Below are positions 36,401 through 51,400 of a DNA stretch of 64,000 bases, piece after piece. Both the position numbers and the translations under genes were made by a program. Within the stretch, counting starts at the first letter, position 1. The number at the start of each line of letters is the position of its first letter. The notes under the pieces are model-generated. The model was given only the letters and a program-made list of their open reading frames with translations, made no database searches and was not told the DNA's origin. The stretch is taken from the NCBI RefSeq assembly GCF_040954835.1, contig NC_090716.1, forward strand, positions 5,629,605 through 5,693,604, read 5' to 3'. This stretch comes from Lepisosteus oculatus. Taxonomy: Eukaryota > Chordata > Actinopteri > Semionotiformes > Lepisosteidae.

Positions 36401-39400
36401 ATAGCATAGGATTTTGATAGTGTCACTGATTTCTCTGAGCAGTAAGTCGTACTTTTTAAGTCTTCTGTTTAAGTTTTCTGTTTGGCTTTGAATTCCTGCC
36501 ATCAGGCGTCACATACTGTTCATGTCTTAAATTGAAACAGCATGCCAGAATATACTTGTTGTGTAAATTTGCCCATGAAATAGTGGAATGTTTAACAAGA
36601 ACATAACCAAGCTTCCAATTAAACTGAAAAATATGTACAGAACATAACAAACTATCACTTATTTATGCAGGTAAATAAAGCTTATTGAATTTGGAATTTA
36701 ATTAATATTGTGATTGCATGAGTACTGAATCACCTCATTAATGAAAGGGTTAATTGGGGGCAGGTGAGAAGGTGATGTAACCTTTTGAATGCCAAGCCTG
36801 AGTGAAGATCAAGAAAGAAAAGCACAGAAAGGAACTATGTCCAGCTTATCAAGAGACCACTGTCGAAGTGCTTTCAGTATGTTGGACTAGTGGACTAGGT
36901 CAGCGCATTATCGCCTGCCGTCTGGAGTGTTCACAGTCAGTTTTTCAAACCTGGCAAGACGTTTCAGCCAAACAGAGTCTGTCAGCGATAGACCACGGTC
37001 TGGGAGACCACAAGCCATGACTTCTCTCCAAGTTTAACACTTTATCATGCTTCCATCTTCATGGATTTCCACACTGCCTGTTCCACTCCATCAGAGATCA
37101 GAAACACTAGGTTGCAATGAGTGATTGATTGCAATGTGACTGCACAGCAGTACACTGACCCAGTCCTGGGCCTTCACTTGCTGCACTTCATATGTTTCAT
37201 CATGGCTGGACCATATTGCAGCAGAACAACACATGTCCTTATGCTGCCTGTGTAACAATGACAAGAAAGTGACAGCTATGCTGTGTCCACCCTGCTTGTC
37301 TGCCTTCGAGACCTGTTCAGCTTTTGTGAGATGACCGGAATTGATGTGTGGCAAACAAGACTCAGAGAACAGTGAAAGGATGTCTGGTTGTGTTGGTGCT
37401 ATGAGAAACTGCATTTGCAATATGGATCAAGTGTCACAGATTGTACAGATTCCATTTAAGGCCATAAACAGTACCAGACTGCAGATTTCTTAGCAGACGG
37501 TATACATGTAGCATGTCGGTTAGTGACAATATACCTGTCATGTCTGTCCATTAAAATACTCAATCTGTGAACCTGCTGCATTAATGTTTTAGTCATTTTC
37601 CTAATTAGAACTTTGTGACTTTGTTGCAGTTTTACATGATCCATTTTATTTGGTAGTTGTTTCAGTCATTGTGAATTTTATGCTTCAGTTTGTTGTTGGT
37701 AGTGTGTTAGATTTTCTGTTGATTATGCAGCCTTGCCTACTGAGCTAACTGTAGAAAGAAAAGAAAGCACCGTGTAGAAAGAATGCAAATCTGCCCTGCT
37801 TGGTTAGCTCTGTCATTGGGTCTGGCCTGGACCCCCTGGAGGTAGAGGCTGAGAGGAGAGTGGTGTCCAAACTAGAGGCCATCATGGACAACGTCTCCCA
37901 TCCCCTCTATGACATGCTTGTAGAAATGAAGAGCATGTTCAGCAATAGACTGATCCATCCACGGTGCGACAGGGAGCGCTACAGGAGGTCATTCTTGCTT
38001 CCTGCCATAAGACTGTACAACGCATCCACCTTGCGTCTGGGCAGAGGCAACATCAACAGTGACCTGTTTCTGGACTGAACAGTAAACTGCTACATCTGTT
38101 CTTTTTCTTTTTCCCGTTTACAACCGTTTTTGTGCAATATATGCCAGGGACTTGTGCAATACATTTATATTTTTATTTATATCGTGCAATATGACTTTTT
38201 TGTGTACTGTTCTGTTCTGGTTTGTTCTTTGTGTGTTCTGGACTGTGAGTAACTCTAGTACTGTGAGTATTGTAGGTATTGTATTATTATTATTATTGTA
38301 TCATTCGTTACACTGTTGCTGTGTTGTCTGTGTTAAGCTGCTGTCACGCCAAGCTGTTCTGCAGTGAGGGTTTTTAAAAAGTGTCCTATCTGAAAATAAA
38401 AAGTGCTCTGATGAATCAATAAGATCATTTTTGTAAAGATAAATATTTACTTTTTTCACTGTTTTATACCTTCCCTGTATTCTCACTGTGTTTTCAGTGG
38501 GAGTACTCCTGTGCTCATGTATTTGTTGTACTGTGTTGTGGACATACACAGCACACACACGTGTTCTCACTTAGTACTAATGATGTTCTCCCTTCTATCC
38601 CCAGATTTTAAATTCTCTCTGCCCAGAGGACGACAGTCAATGTGGACAAGGCTTGTACTTCCATGATGGGAAGAGAAAGGTGGATTATATTCTCACTTAC
38701 CACATTAAAAAGCCTAGTGGCTCCAAGAAATACTCGAGTCGGTTCAGCGAGAATGCCTTGGCTCGCAGCATCCGAAGGAGTCGGCACCATCCTTCAAAGA
38801 AAGACCCGGAGATAGCAGCACAGGACCTCAGCATGGATTACCATGAGGACGACAAGCGGTTCCGCAGGGAAGAGTTTGAAGGCAACCTGACAGAGATGGG
38901 CCTGGAACTGGAGAGGGATGAAGATGTAAATTTCCTTTTTCTTCTTTAATGTAATAAAAGACAGTCAGGAACGTTATGTTTATAATGGTATCACAATTCA
39001 CAATATGAATGGTCCCTGTAAACTTGTTTCCTATTATTTCTTAGTTTTCTGTAAGACAACGGTAAGTACTGTACTTACAGTACTCTGAACTACTTTTTGC
39101 TGTCAACCCCACTATGAAAGACTACAGCTGTATTTGAGTTAGACTGTGCTGACTTACGCCTAGGTATTGGCTTTCATTACTTCTTGAACTAGGCATGTAT
39201 CTCGGTAACAATGTAGTCTGGCTCAATACTAACTACTAGAGTTAGTATTGAGCCGGACTAAGTTGTTAATGACATACATTGGTACATAAATGTGTTTTGA
39301 AAATAAATAAACCAGTCTCTTTGTGGAAATGTTTCCATATGGATTCCACATTAATAGTTGGCCAGTCCCTTCACCTGTCTGTTCCAAAAGAGAATTATAA

Positions 39401-42400
39401 AGCAGTGTTTGAGCTGGAGTTGCTCAAGGTCTGTGTTAATTATGATGTGTTTTCAAACAGCTGACCTATTGACATTATAGGCATTAATCATTCACATATG
39501 CAAGAGGCTCCAGTAGCAAAATAAAGCCTTAGTCATTGTTTAGGAAAATACCTAAATGTAGTGTGGCTTGCAAGTAGACATGTCTTGAAACATTAAGCAC
39601 TAGCTCATTAAGTGCTGATCATGGCAGAATATCACCTGCCAAGAACACTTTCCCACACCAGTGAAGAAATGACAGTGATACATGGGACTGATTGATGTCT
39701 TGTATAGAAGGAATAGAAATCTCAGGATCACTGTCATGCATCTGTGACTCTGGACCACTGACAGGTGCTGTTACACTACAGATAAGGTATAAAGCAGTAG
39801 GATATCGGCTGAAATTTAATTTGCCCCTTCCGTGGAATTCGCTTTGTAGATCCATTTAGTGAACAAGTTGAAAATGGCAGTGAGCATAGAGTAGTGTGTG
39901 CACACAGTTAACTTCTAAAAATACAGGGGCAATTAAGAAACTTGAACTTGTCATCTCTTTTTCCAGTAGCCATTAAAAAAGTACTGGTCAAATGAGAATC
40001 TTTCATTGCAGCAAAGCAGTAAAGAAGGAGGTGTGATCATGTAGTAAATCTCTAGTTGATTTGTTACAGTTCTTGGTAAGCTTTGCGTAGGTTCCACAGA
40101 AAACTGTGTTTTGCCCTTGTGTTCATGTTGACTGAGAAATGAAGATGCTACAGGAAGCATTTGTTTACTCAGAAAATGGCTTTTTTTTCTTTTGTTATAT
40201 CGCATTGGTACTGTAGGTTGTCCTTTTCTCACACATGGGGATTTAAGCCTTGAGGTCATGTTACATTTTTGCTATGAATTGTTTTGGGAGATACAGGTCT
40301 GCAAACATTACATTTGATGTTATTTCTGTATTTACGTTTTTTTCATAATGTCTGTTGGTACAATGTTATCACGACCCATGGTTGTGTGGTATTTTGTGAA
40401 CCTTGCAGAGAGCGCCTGAAATCTATTTGTGTGCTTCATAGATGAACAAAACAAATTTATATTATGTAAAGCTATTTTAGAATAACAAAAACAAGCATTT
40501 GTTTTAGGTTTGTCCTTACTTTGAAATATCCTGGATTTAAACAAAACTGATTAAAATCAAACCTGCTTGTTATTTCATACCACTAAAGCTGTTGTTGATA
40601 TTACCCAGTCTATACACTTGAGGCACTTTTCTTAACTAATTTGCATCAGGATCCAATACTTTTATAGTAATAGAATCTTGAAGAGTAGGCTCGGTGGCAT
40701 AGCAGTTATACTGCTGCCTCACAGCTCTGTCCTGGGTTTAATTCTGGACTGGGCTACTTTCTGTGTGAAATATGCACATTCTACCCTTATTTCTGTGGGT
40801 CTACTCCTGGTGCTCTGGTTACTTCCCACTTTCTAAAGATGTGTGGTTAGAGTAATTGTCTGTGTGCTCATGTGTGTGTGCATGCACTGAGATGGACTAG
40901 TTCTGTTCTGTATTCTATGCTTCATGAATAGACAGCAGGTTACCATCACCCTTACCAGGAATAAGCTGCCATTTTATAATGGAGATGATGGAGAGTAAAC
41001 ACAGATCATATAAGCTCATCTCTTAGTATTGCAGCCCTTGTGCCTGTTTGTGACGTTCATATCTGAAATCATACATTGCTTGAGTCTCATGTTTTAGAAG
41101 GAGCAATGTCAGGTTATTTGTGGTCAAGGCTGAGTTGGCCTGTACCTATTTAAAGCAGCTCTGAACTAACCAGGTCATAAGCATAACAGGGTTTTCATAG
41201 TGATAGGTGATCTTAGCAGCACTTGCATTAATGTTAAGAACAAAATAATAAAGCTCTATTTAATACAAAGCCTTTAAAAAAATGTCATATTCTCAAAGCA
41301 AAGAAAAATGAACAACAAAGGGAGAAAAAAAGTAGACAATACACATTATAGAACATAAAATCTAAGGGATATTATGAAATTTAATTAGATATTATAGCAG
41401 TCTAGTAAAAAAAAGTATCTAATCATATTGAAGCTAATACCCTGGCTTCTTTCACAAACCAGGTGGATGAGATCATTTAGTAGTATCCAAACTAATTATT
41501 CAAGCTGTATGGCCTTCTCTTCTTTGTAACTTGTTCATATTTTAAAATGGATTCAGATTGTTTTCCTAAGATAAGGAGTATTCATTAAGGAGTACTACAG
41601 TGTACGGCCAGAGACGTTTGCATTCTGTACAATGGTAAACTTGATGTGGTGACAAATGAGACCAACAGGAACTAGGAGTACCTAAATCTAAGTCATTAAA
41701 TACATTTGGAAGACCAGTAGTTCCTGTGGAACTTCAGACATGACCCCCACATTTGAGTTTTCATCCCTTATCTCTACTCTGTTTTCAATTTATTCATCAG
41801 TTCTCAGTGCAAATACAGTACAAGTATTATCTTGAATACCTATTGCCTGCAATTAAAGATGAAGAACTATCCATTACTGCTGTTGTGTGTTCAGAGAACT
41901 TTACCTACTTTTTTCTTAAATCCATGTTAAATATCCACTGGATACCTTATCAGAACTTGATTATCTTCAAGTTTTGTTCTGATAATCATTTTCATAACAT
42001 GTAGTGGAAGTAATTGGTCTGTGATTACTTATTTCTGCTTGTCACCCTATTTATGAATGGATGTTTTTCCAGTCAATGGTTATTAATCCTGTCTTGAGTG
42101 CTATTACAAAATAGTACACTTGACGGAATACCTTCATGTAACCCTTTTCCTTTTAATTAGCATTTTCCGTGGAATCTGTTTTAATGGCACGCTTTGTGTA
42201 TTTTTTAGTTGTTTGTCCTGCTCACTGGATCATCAAGAGACTGCCCTGTAAGGCTTTTATTGATTTGACAAGTCAGTCCTTAAAGTTGTTCTGTTTTAAA
42301 GAAAGGCAAACAGCCTCTTTTATTCTTTTCATGTTTGTCGGCTGTTAGCTTGCTTTTGGTACTTAGAACTTTTAACCCGGGTCCTGTTGCTAATAGTTTG

Positions 42401-45400
42401 CTGTACATGCAAAAGAGATGCAGTCCATGTGACGTACTCTGGATGACAAAAACAGATGCTTTGCAGCTTTGGAAACTACCTGAAGATGTTTGTCTTTGCA
42501 TGCTTTTACAGATTTAAATAATTTAGACTAATGTATGAGTACAAAGTATTGATTTAACTGATTTTAACAAAGAGCAACAGGATTGTACAGCTTTCCACTT
42601 GCAGCTCTTGCTGTCTCCTCAGAGACTGTATTTTTAATACATCCAGCACATTGTTACATTAGACCCCCTGATTTGCACTTTAGGAATCACAGCAATGAAG
42701 GTAACTTGGATGGACTGCAAGTTAAGGGGCCTTGGGTTATAATATGGACCAGAGCTGAACTGACTTATTTTTTAGTATGCTTATTGCACTCGGCTGAACT
42801 GGAGTGGTTTCAGCCAAGCACTGTCCGTGTCAGAAATACTAATACCTACAATTAAATGGTCTGTTGATTCTAGGGGAAGTCATTGCTCATCTGCTCATTT
42901 GAGATCCGAAGTTCAGGGTCATTGCTGCTCCCTTTAGAAGGTTGTGCCCTCTGACCAGTGTGTGACTATCAGTGACTCAGCAGATTCTGATATGAAGGGC
43001 AGACAAATTTGTGGAAGGGCCACACTTGACTTGAATTTAAAGTTTCAATCCAAATGAAAGGTTGTTTTCAAAGCATTACCCTAGCCACCTCTTATATTTA
43101 AAATACCACACACGGCGTGGTTATTTAGGTGGATGAAATTATGATCACAGGTAATGTAGTTAGAAGAAAACTTTTTTTTAAAACTTTATTTTGTAGTTGT
43201 GAGGTGACTGATATTTCGGAGTTATTCATTCCTGGCAAGGCAGAAGTGTTTGAAGTAATGTTTTGCGTTGTATGCGTCAAATAATAAACAAGGTGAGTGC
43301 AGTGTACTTAAGTTCTGGTTTTGTATACTGTATATGATGACTTCTCAATAATGATTCTAAATCACTCTTGTAATCAGTATAGCACCTGTAGCCATCAATG
43401 CTACTGCAACAAATATTCCAAATGCATGGCATTTCTCGTTCGGCTGTTAGGCTTTGCATTTTGTTTATCTTTGGTAACATTAATATACATTTCCTTACTG
43501 TTATAATAAACATAATGTTAACTTTTTTTAAGAAGATATGTTTTGAAATACATTTTCATAGTTTTCTAGTTTTACGTCTTCTGTCAGCAGTCCTACAACC
43601 AAAAACACACAATGGTTCTGACTTCCTTTTCTTTTACTATTACTGGGTTGGCTGCACTGTATTTCTAATTAGATGGTCATTTTTTTGAGGTGAGAGTAGC
43701 ATTAGCACTCTGCTTACTAACATGGAACATTTCCTTTTTACAAAACACTCTATGAAATGAAAAAATGCTTCAGGACTACATGGTGGTTGACTTGATAATA
43801 ATGCCTAGCAGTTTCTTAATAAGACAAACTGCCTAAGCAACATTAATGTAGAGCTTGCAGTTAATGAGCTCTGGCATAAATGAACATCTAAAATGTGCTA
43901 TAATGCTAGACTGTAAATAATGAGAATCTTTTCCCTTTGAAATTTGACTTTCAAGATAGCATTCTGTATTTCCTAAAATGGCTTACTTCATTATTAAAGC
44001 AGTACTATTTCATGTTTTTCAACCATTTTCAGTCTGCTGTCAGTAGATTGTATTAATTCAGGTCCCGTGATTAATAAATAAATCTTTAGTATAGCATCCT
44101 AACCTCATTACTAATACTTTTTTTTTGGTGGAACCACAATATCTTAAAAGAAAACAATTACCTCCACATTTTGTAAATTAACCAGGGCAATACACTACTG
44201 GATCAACATCCAGAGTTATTCTGATAGCTGTCAAGTTGTTATTTTCACTACTTTGCATACCATTGTAACTATTTGACCTCTGGTTCAAGTCGAGAGAGAA
44301 ATATTGTAATATACAGGTATTTTAACTTTTTAGCAATATGTCATTTAAGTATTAATGCATCTTTATTGTTTTCAAATACAGATTCTGTCCATTTATGATT
44401 GTTTCTTCTGAGGTTAGGCAGTATGAGTTACGTTCATGAGTGTGTCACAGCCTTTCAGAAGAAGACTTACTGCAGGGTCTTTGCATGGAGTATGAATCAT
44501 GCAGTTTATTACTGAAACCCACACCTATCCATCCGTCCATTTTATCATCACTTTATCCAGTACAGGTCCTGGCAGAGCCGGAGCCTGTCCCAGCAAGCAA
44601 CAGGTGCAGGGCTGGTTACACTCCGGACAGGACGCCAGTCCACCCTAGGGCACACAGAGTCACAGTCACAGACACAGACGCATCGCATTTAGATTGGAGA
44701 CATTCTGCATATGCATTACATTTAAAATAGAAGGCTGAAAATGTCTTGTGTTCTGTACAACATGTAATGCAGCATTTTAAGGGACAGGTCTTTTTATATA
44801 TCATTGTTTATTTTCATAAGTATTGCCTGCTGATAGCATAATTTTATGGCTCTAATGTTTCCAAAAATATAATTTTATGTGTTTTGTCAAGCTACTGAAA
44901 TTCATTTATCATTATAGCTTTTTTAAATTGTTTATTTAAGATTTAAATGCTCAAACATCCTGAGGATAAGAATTTTGAAGTTTACACTGGGTGACCTTGT
45001 GAGATTTATTGCATGTTTGCAAAAGATAGCTGCGCCTGAAGCATAAACATATGTTTTAGAAGTGCTTGGTCTATTGAATGAGATCTGGCTGTGTTACCAA
45101 AACATTCCATAATCATCTCTTCAGTTGATGGTATATACAACTTCAGAGTGTTTACAGTCTCTGAATTCTGTGCATTCTTGGCTTTAACCCTTTAGTTTTA
45201 TGTCTTCCTTGTTAATTAGCAACTCTATGTATGAAGAGTCTATAATGTTTATCAGGATCCAAAAACATGTGCAAACAGGTTGATTATTTAACATTTAACC
45301 CTGAGCTCAATTCAGGTTTAGTTTCCTTTTTAAGTGATGTGGCAATATGTTGATTTCACAAAAATGTTCAAGTATTTATTTTAAACTCAGATGCCAGCAT

Positions 45401-48400
45401 TTTAGAGATTATATCAGAATTTTCAGCCAGTGATTTATATATGTTAATCATAAACAGACTTTACGAAAACAAAACACAGACAAAAAAACAGAATAAGAAT
45501 TTAGCTTGAGGTTAAACTTATTTTAGTTTTGCATCTGTGTATAAAAAATGTAGAGAGAACAAACTAGTCTCCAATCCCTTAATGGTCGGTAAAGTAAAAA
45601 TAGCAGTGATAGCTAAAATGTTTACACATCTTTAAGTGTTTCAAGTAATACGTGGAATCTAAAACATGAAAATGAAAAAGTAGGGCAGGAGGGCTGTCCC
45701 CCCACCCCCAACACACTGAAGGATGAAATATGTTGATTTAGTATGCATGTTCAATAACATTTACAGCTGTTTCCAATATTGTAAGTTAAACCTTTTTGCT
45801 GTTTTTGAGGCTTGTACCTAAGTTGCTATTTGAGCAGGACATTGTTTTAACAATTTTCGTCTGCATAACAGGTAGGTTTCACGACATTACTGAACATTTT
45901 CTTGTTACAGACCAAAACCCCTGGAGTAGGGTTTGTGAAAATTCATGCTCCCTGGAACGTACTCTGTCGAGAAGCAGAATTTATGAAGATCAAAATGCCA
46001 ACCAAAAAGGTAACGTTGTGTTACCCTGTTACAAAATGAAATTTTAAAGACCTTCAGATTACTCCTCTTTTACTGTCTCTCCCTTTTAATTTCCACAGTT
46101 ACTTTGAATTTGTTTTTGTTTGTTTCTAGGTATATGAAGTTAAGCAGGGCAGCAACCTGGTGGAAAAGATTAATGCGTTTATTAATAAAGTAACAGAACC
46201 GCTCCATCCTAACGTAGAGGAGAATAGGATAACTACTGTGAAGCACCTTTCATACCCATTTTCAAGAGAAAAACAACACTTGTAAGTATGCTGTAGTAGG
46301 TTAAATCTGTACAATGACAGCGCTAGACTATGTTTGTCTACAAGTTCTCCTGATCTTATAGCCTTCTGTTTTAAGAGGTAACAGCCAGTCACAAGGCATT
46401 CCTGAATTCTTTTGCATTCCAGTCGGTAAAACGAAAACACAAACTCTGAAAGAGCAGTCTTTCTGAACGTAATGAAATCCTGATAATATGAATTTCTCAA
46501 TTCAAGGAGTAGTCTAAAAATACTAAAAGTAAAAAAATAAAAATGATATTTTAGATGTTTCTAAATTAACACACAGACTTGTGAACCCAAAATAACTAAC
46601 GAAGTGGCTTATACAGTAAGTAGAGTGCATCTGGAAGAAGGAGAGAATAAATATTCCTAATCACTGCATTAATATCAAAAAGCTTTAGCTTATCTTAAGC
46701 AAATATTATTGACTTTGTTTGTTTAAAGAACATGCTGGATTGGCTTTAGCCACTCTTCAACTCCTGAGATCTCTTGCCGTTTATAAAGGAAGGGGGTGGT
46801 GTGGGAAGACAAAGGGCAGTTTAGCAAATAGCTTCTAGAATGTAGCAGTACTTCAAGTTCATAGACTGGCATCTAGTTACCTATGGATGTCAAAGAACCT
46901 TTCGTGAAATTAAAATCCATTGACTTTACAAATGTTTATTGTTTCTGCATTTTGAGTATACAGTATGTGATTGAACTAAATCCCAGTAAATTATTTTTGT
47001 ACGAATGTCAGAAAATTCTGGAAGTATTTTATTGAGAGTGGAAATAATTTTTTTTCAGTTATATATTTGTTGGGTGGGGTGGGGGAGGTGTTTTAGAAAG
47101 TAGTCATAAAATTCTTTACAGTGTGCACACAATGATTACTGAAATTGTCAAATGACATTAAGCAAAGCCCATGAAATTAATTTTGTACGCATTGCTTCTT
47201 TATTGCACAGGTTTGATTTATCAGATAAAGACTCCTTTTTCGACAGTAAAACAAGAAGCTCAATAGTAAGTATTGCATGCAAGACCAGGTCAGTTCACAG
47301 AAAAAAAAAGTGTTCTCTGTTGGTTGATTAAGATTCAGTCTCTGTACTTGTTCACTTTGTGAGCTAATTAAAGAATTTTGACAGGTATATGGTATTTGAA
47401 TAACGTACTTGCCTGTTAACCTTTTTCTGTAATAAGATTTCATGGCAGTGATGTGTATTTTGTTAAAGAATATCCATTTATTTGTTTTTAAAATTTTAAT
47501 GAAATTAACTCATACTATGACTAAAGCCTTCATACAGCAGATCTGATGTTTGATCTGTGTTTTTGTTTTTGTTAGGTCTATGAAATACTGAAGCGTACAA
47601 AATGCACAAAAGCCAAATACAGCATGGGTAAGCTCTCTATTTAACCCTGCCTTGAAAGACAAAGCAATAATGTTTTTAAACTTCACAGAATGTTTTTGGA
47701 CAGTTCGTGGCCATTTTGGGTCTACACATTGTATTGAAAAGGGTAAGAATTTATGCGTAATGCATCGTAGTAGAAGAAAGGAAGCTGTTTGGGTTTACTG
47801 ACAGTCACTGCTCCAGTTGTGATCTCTCACTCTGCTGTAGAATTGAAATGCTTTTAATAGACTGTTGGTCCTTTGTAACTTTAAAGACATGAGAAAGAAT
47901 TTCCTTCTTCAGAAGGAGAAAATGTTTATTTACACAGGAGTTAAAAACTGGCCTGTGTTCTTTTTATAAATATCTAACTTTATTGCAGGGATGACCAGTC
48001 TCCTTGCTAATGGAGTTTATACAGCAGCCTATCCCTTACATGATGTAAGTCAAGCCATATTTATACATTTTCCTATGGAATGGATATTACAATATATACA
48101 TTATTGGCTTGATGAAATATAAATGATTTTTGTTATATTATTATTAATCTCAATCTGTTTTTTGTGTGAGGTTTACTGAATGCTTTTTTTAATAAAAAGG
48201 GATTTAGATACCTTTTTTATCTTCATTGTATGTGACAATGCTGCATTAATGTGATTGCACCACTGTTATTTTAACAATAATAGATCTCTGAAAACCCTTC
48301 ACTTTATCACATAGGCCTGCTATTTGAGAACATTATGTGGTAGTGATTATGTAAAGGATATTTATTTTTAAAAAATCTTCCTAATATCTGCTTTTCATTG

Positions 48401-51400
48401 CAGGGAGACACAAATGGTGAAAACAGAGCACCCAATGACAGAAAGGTAAAAGGAACTTAAGTTCTTGTTAGGAGTTTGCTGTAAGTGCACAGAAAATGAC
48501 TGTGTTTTGCGAATGCAGTCTCAATATTTCTGTGAACTCCTGTAAGTGAATTATAATGGAGTGTTTTAAATGTGCAAACATTTCTAGTTGTCTTCAGCAG
48601 TGTTATTGTGGAATTGACAGATTGTTTTAAAAGTTTTAAAACAATGTTATCGGGACTTGCCCAGCACAATATGTCTTGAGTTGTTTTCAGTGAGATGGGA
48701 CACTCAGCATTTAAGGTTTTAAATCTGGCAGTGGACAGGTGTTTACTGTTACAAAGGAAATCTCTTTAATGAGGAGCAGTGAAATCGAGGGACTCTGCGT
48801 TGTTTCAGCCTGATTATATGCTTATATGTCATTGTGCAGCTGAGCTAATAGATGAAAAACCTAAACAATAAAGTGTTTAAAGTTGCCAATGAAATTGAAA
48901 TCCAAATAAATGCGATATGGAGGCAAAATGTACTATATAGAGTTGTTTGGTGTAACCAGCCTATGTGAGGGAATGGCAGCCTAAACTTAAGGAGGAGGGT
49001 GACTGAACCTGCCCTCGTGTGTGTGTGAATGAGCTGGGAAACTGCGGTGGGGAGTTCAGGAGGCAAGATATATAGTGTATATATAGGAGAGAGGAAGAAG
49101 GGGAGATTAGGATCTGTCCTCCCTCCCAAATTTAGCTGTTTTTTTTATATGCACATATTATCTGTACAATATATCTAATTACAGAACATACCATACTATA
49201 TCTGTATATGCATCTCCAGTTTTATCATTTACAATATTATCTGTATTTTTATATATTACAATATATCTGTTTGTGTCTGTATCTACATACTGGAGAGTAT
49301 ATCTACCATGTACGGTATTATTTGTGTAATTATACATTACAATACATCTGCAAATGTTTATGGTAGCAAGTATTTTTGATCTCATGGGTGTAAGAATTGT
49401 TATTTAATTAATATTTTTAATTGCTGACATCACTGTTGCTGAAGTTAAATATCACACTGAAATATGCATTATTTTTACTCTTATACTGGTATCCTCATGT
49501 ACCTGCAAACATTGAAGAATCACATACAAAAATGACTCCCGTAGGCAAAGGCTGTGTACAGGAAAGCCTGTGCTGTTGATCTCTGTCCTCACTGTTATCC
49601 CAAAAGCTTCGAGGCCATGTTCATCTTATGGGGCTGTGATAGGAATCTGAACATCTGCAGCGACTTCAATTTCACCCTCACATAGAAGGGATCACATTAC
49701 TACTAGCAAGCAGTGAGGTGCCAGATCTCTCATGGCTACCAAGAGTGTTTTAGTCACTAGACAGGACAGTCTTTCTGTGTGAATCAGCGCTCTGGAGAAA
49801 TCATTTTTCCTCCCAGAGGCAGCTTTGCTCCTGATCTTCCATTTTCCAAGTAATTTCAAAGGTTAAAAAGCAGGCAATAAAGGTGGAGAACAACAATAAC
49901 CCCTCATAAACAGTATTAACATTTTAATTGACTTGTGTTTTTATTTAAAGAATGCTTGTCTTAGAAGCGACCGTTGCCAATTGTTTTAATCAAATCAAAC
50001 ACTCGATCATAAAATCTGATAACTCCTAAAAAAGGTGAAATAACCTGTTGGCAAAACAAATTCTTCTATTTTCTTTTAGTTGTTTAAGCCTATGTTTTTA
50101 AAGTTGCAACGTTTTAAAGTAATTTCCCAAATTATACAATGTAACACATGCTGTAGATAACAGTATATATTTTTAATGAAGCTGCGAATTACATTCTTAT
50201 TTTTTTCCCTTTTCAGCTGCTGTATGAGGAGTGGGCAAGCTACAGTGTCTTCTATAAGTATCAGCCTATTGATCTTATCAGGTGAGATGGATAAATGTTG
50301 CTTCTCTAATTTCAGTGGCACTTCTAAAATGAATAATGCGGGAATATCATGCAATTTATTAATGGAAATAGTAATGAAGGGTTAGCAGTCTTCTTTGTAA
50401 TAGGTGTAGATAGGCTAGAACAGGTAGTCATTGCATCTGTTTATACCATAAGTAAACAAGACATCAGGTTTTGCCATGTCATGTTTTTAATTAATTCTGT
50501 GATGTGCTAAACAGTAAAACTTACCCGGCAAACAACTAAACCAAGCACACTCCAAACAACATAAACATAACATTTGTGTGAAAAATATTATTCAAATGCA
50601 AAATGGAATTTGTCTGACCTATGTACATACTGTATCTACATGTGTGTGAAATAACTATGATTTTTATTTTGAAGAAAATACTTTGGGGAAAAGATCGGAC
50701 TGTACTTCGCCTGGTTGGGGGTTTATACCCAGATGCTGATCCCGGCCTCCATTATTGGAATAATTGTCTTCCTTTATGGCTGTGCCACTGTGGATGATGA
50801 CATTCCCAGGTCTGTTTCGGCCTTGGTTTCTGGGGTGATGTTTGGTGGAGACTCTCTGGAGTTTCCTTTCTGAGGGCACACCTGAAAAATAATGGGGATT
50901 CTAAACCAGAGCGAGCAGAACCGGTATTTGTAGGTATTTGTAGAGTGTAAATGTGTAGTGAATAGAAAGCTCCAGCACTTTTTCTTTGTTCATCTCTAAT
51001 ATTAATCTAAAAGGACACCAGCCAGTAGTTCAGTTTGTCTCCTTAAGTGGTTGGTCTAAATGAAACTATCAAATTTGCTGGATTGTGATGCTCCAGGACC
51101 TGAATTGGTCACCCCGAATATAGAATATCAAAGAAAAAAAAGCATTTAAGGTGCAGTGTTTTCACTTCTTACATTAGAATTCTTAATTAATCTAGAAAAA
51201 TCGAAAAGAGGCATTATCTTTAACATAGCGCTACCTACAGAGAGAACTCTAAACAACCATAGCATGCTGCCAGCATAATATGCTATGCAGTTTGTGACAG
51301 TGTCATCCTTATCTTCCAGAAACTTGTCCATCTATAGTTTACAGGCCTCTTTATATGATGCAAAACACAGAGATCTTTTTTTGCTTTTCCTTGTTTTTCT

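Larger units (their letters stand above)
33334..38604. other. ANO1 intron 2
   Basis: Holds the candidate alternative first exon at 35672-35770 and a LINE ORF remnant at 37797-38090. The remaining sequence is unclassified and AT-rich. Confidence 0.5.
38926..45910. other. ANO1 intron 3
   Basis: The largest intron in the window. It contains a strong hairpin at 39203-39271, a near full-length Mermaid-like SINE at 40686-40996 and a truncated inverted copy at 44525-44690. I found no additional exon. Confidence 0.5.

Noticed and set aside
46126..46500. 124-codon minus-strand frame across ANO1 exon 5
   Set aside because: It is the antisense shadow of a highly conserved coding exon and its intron.
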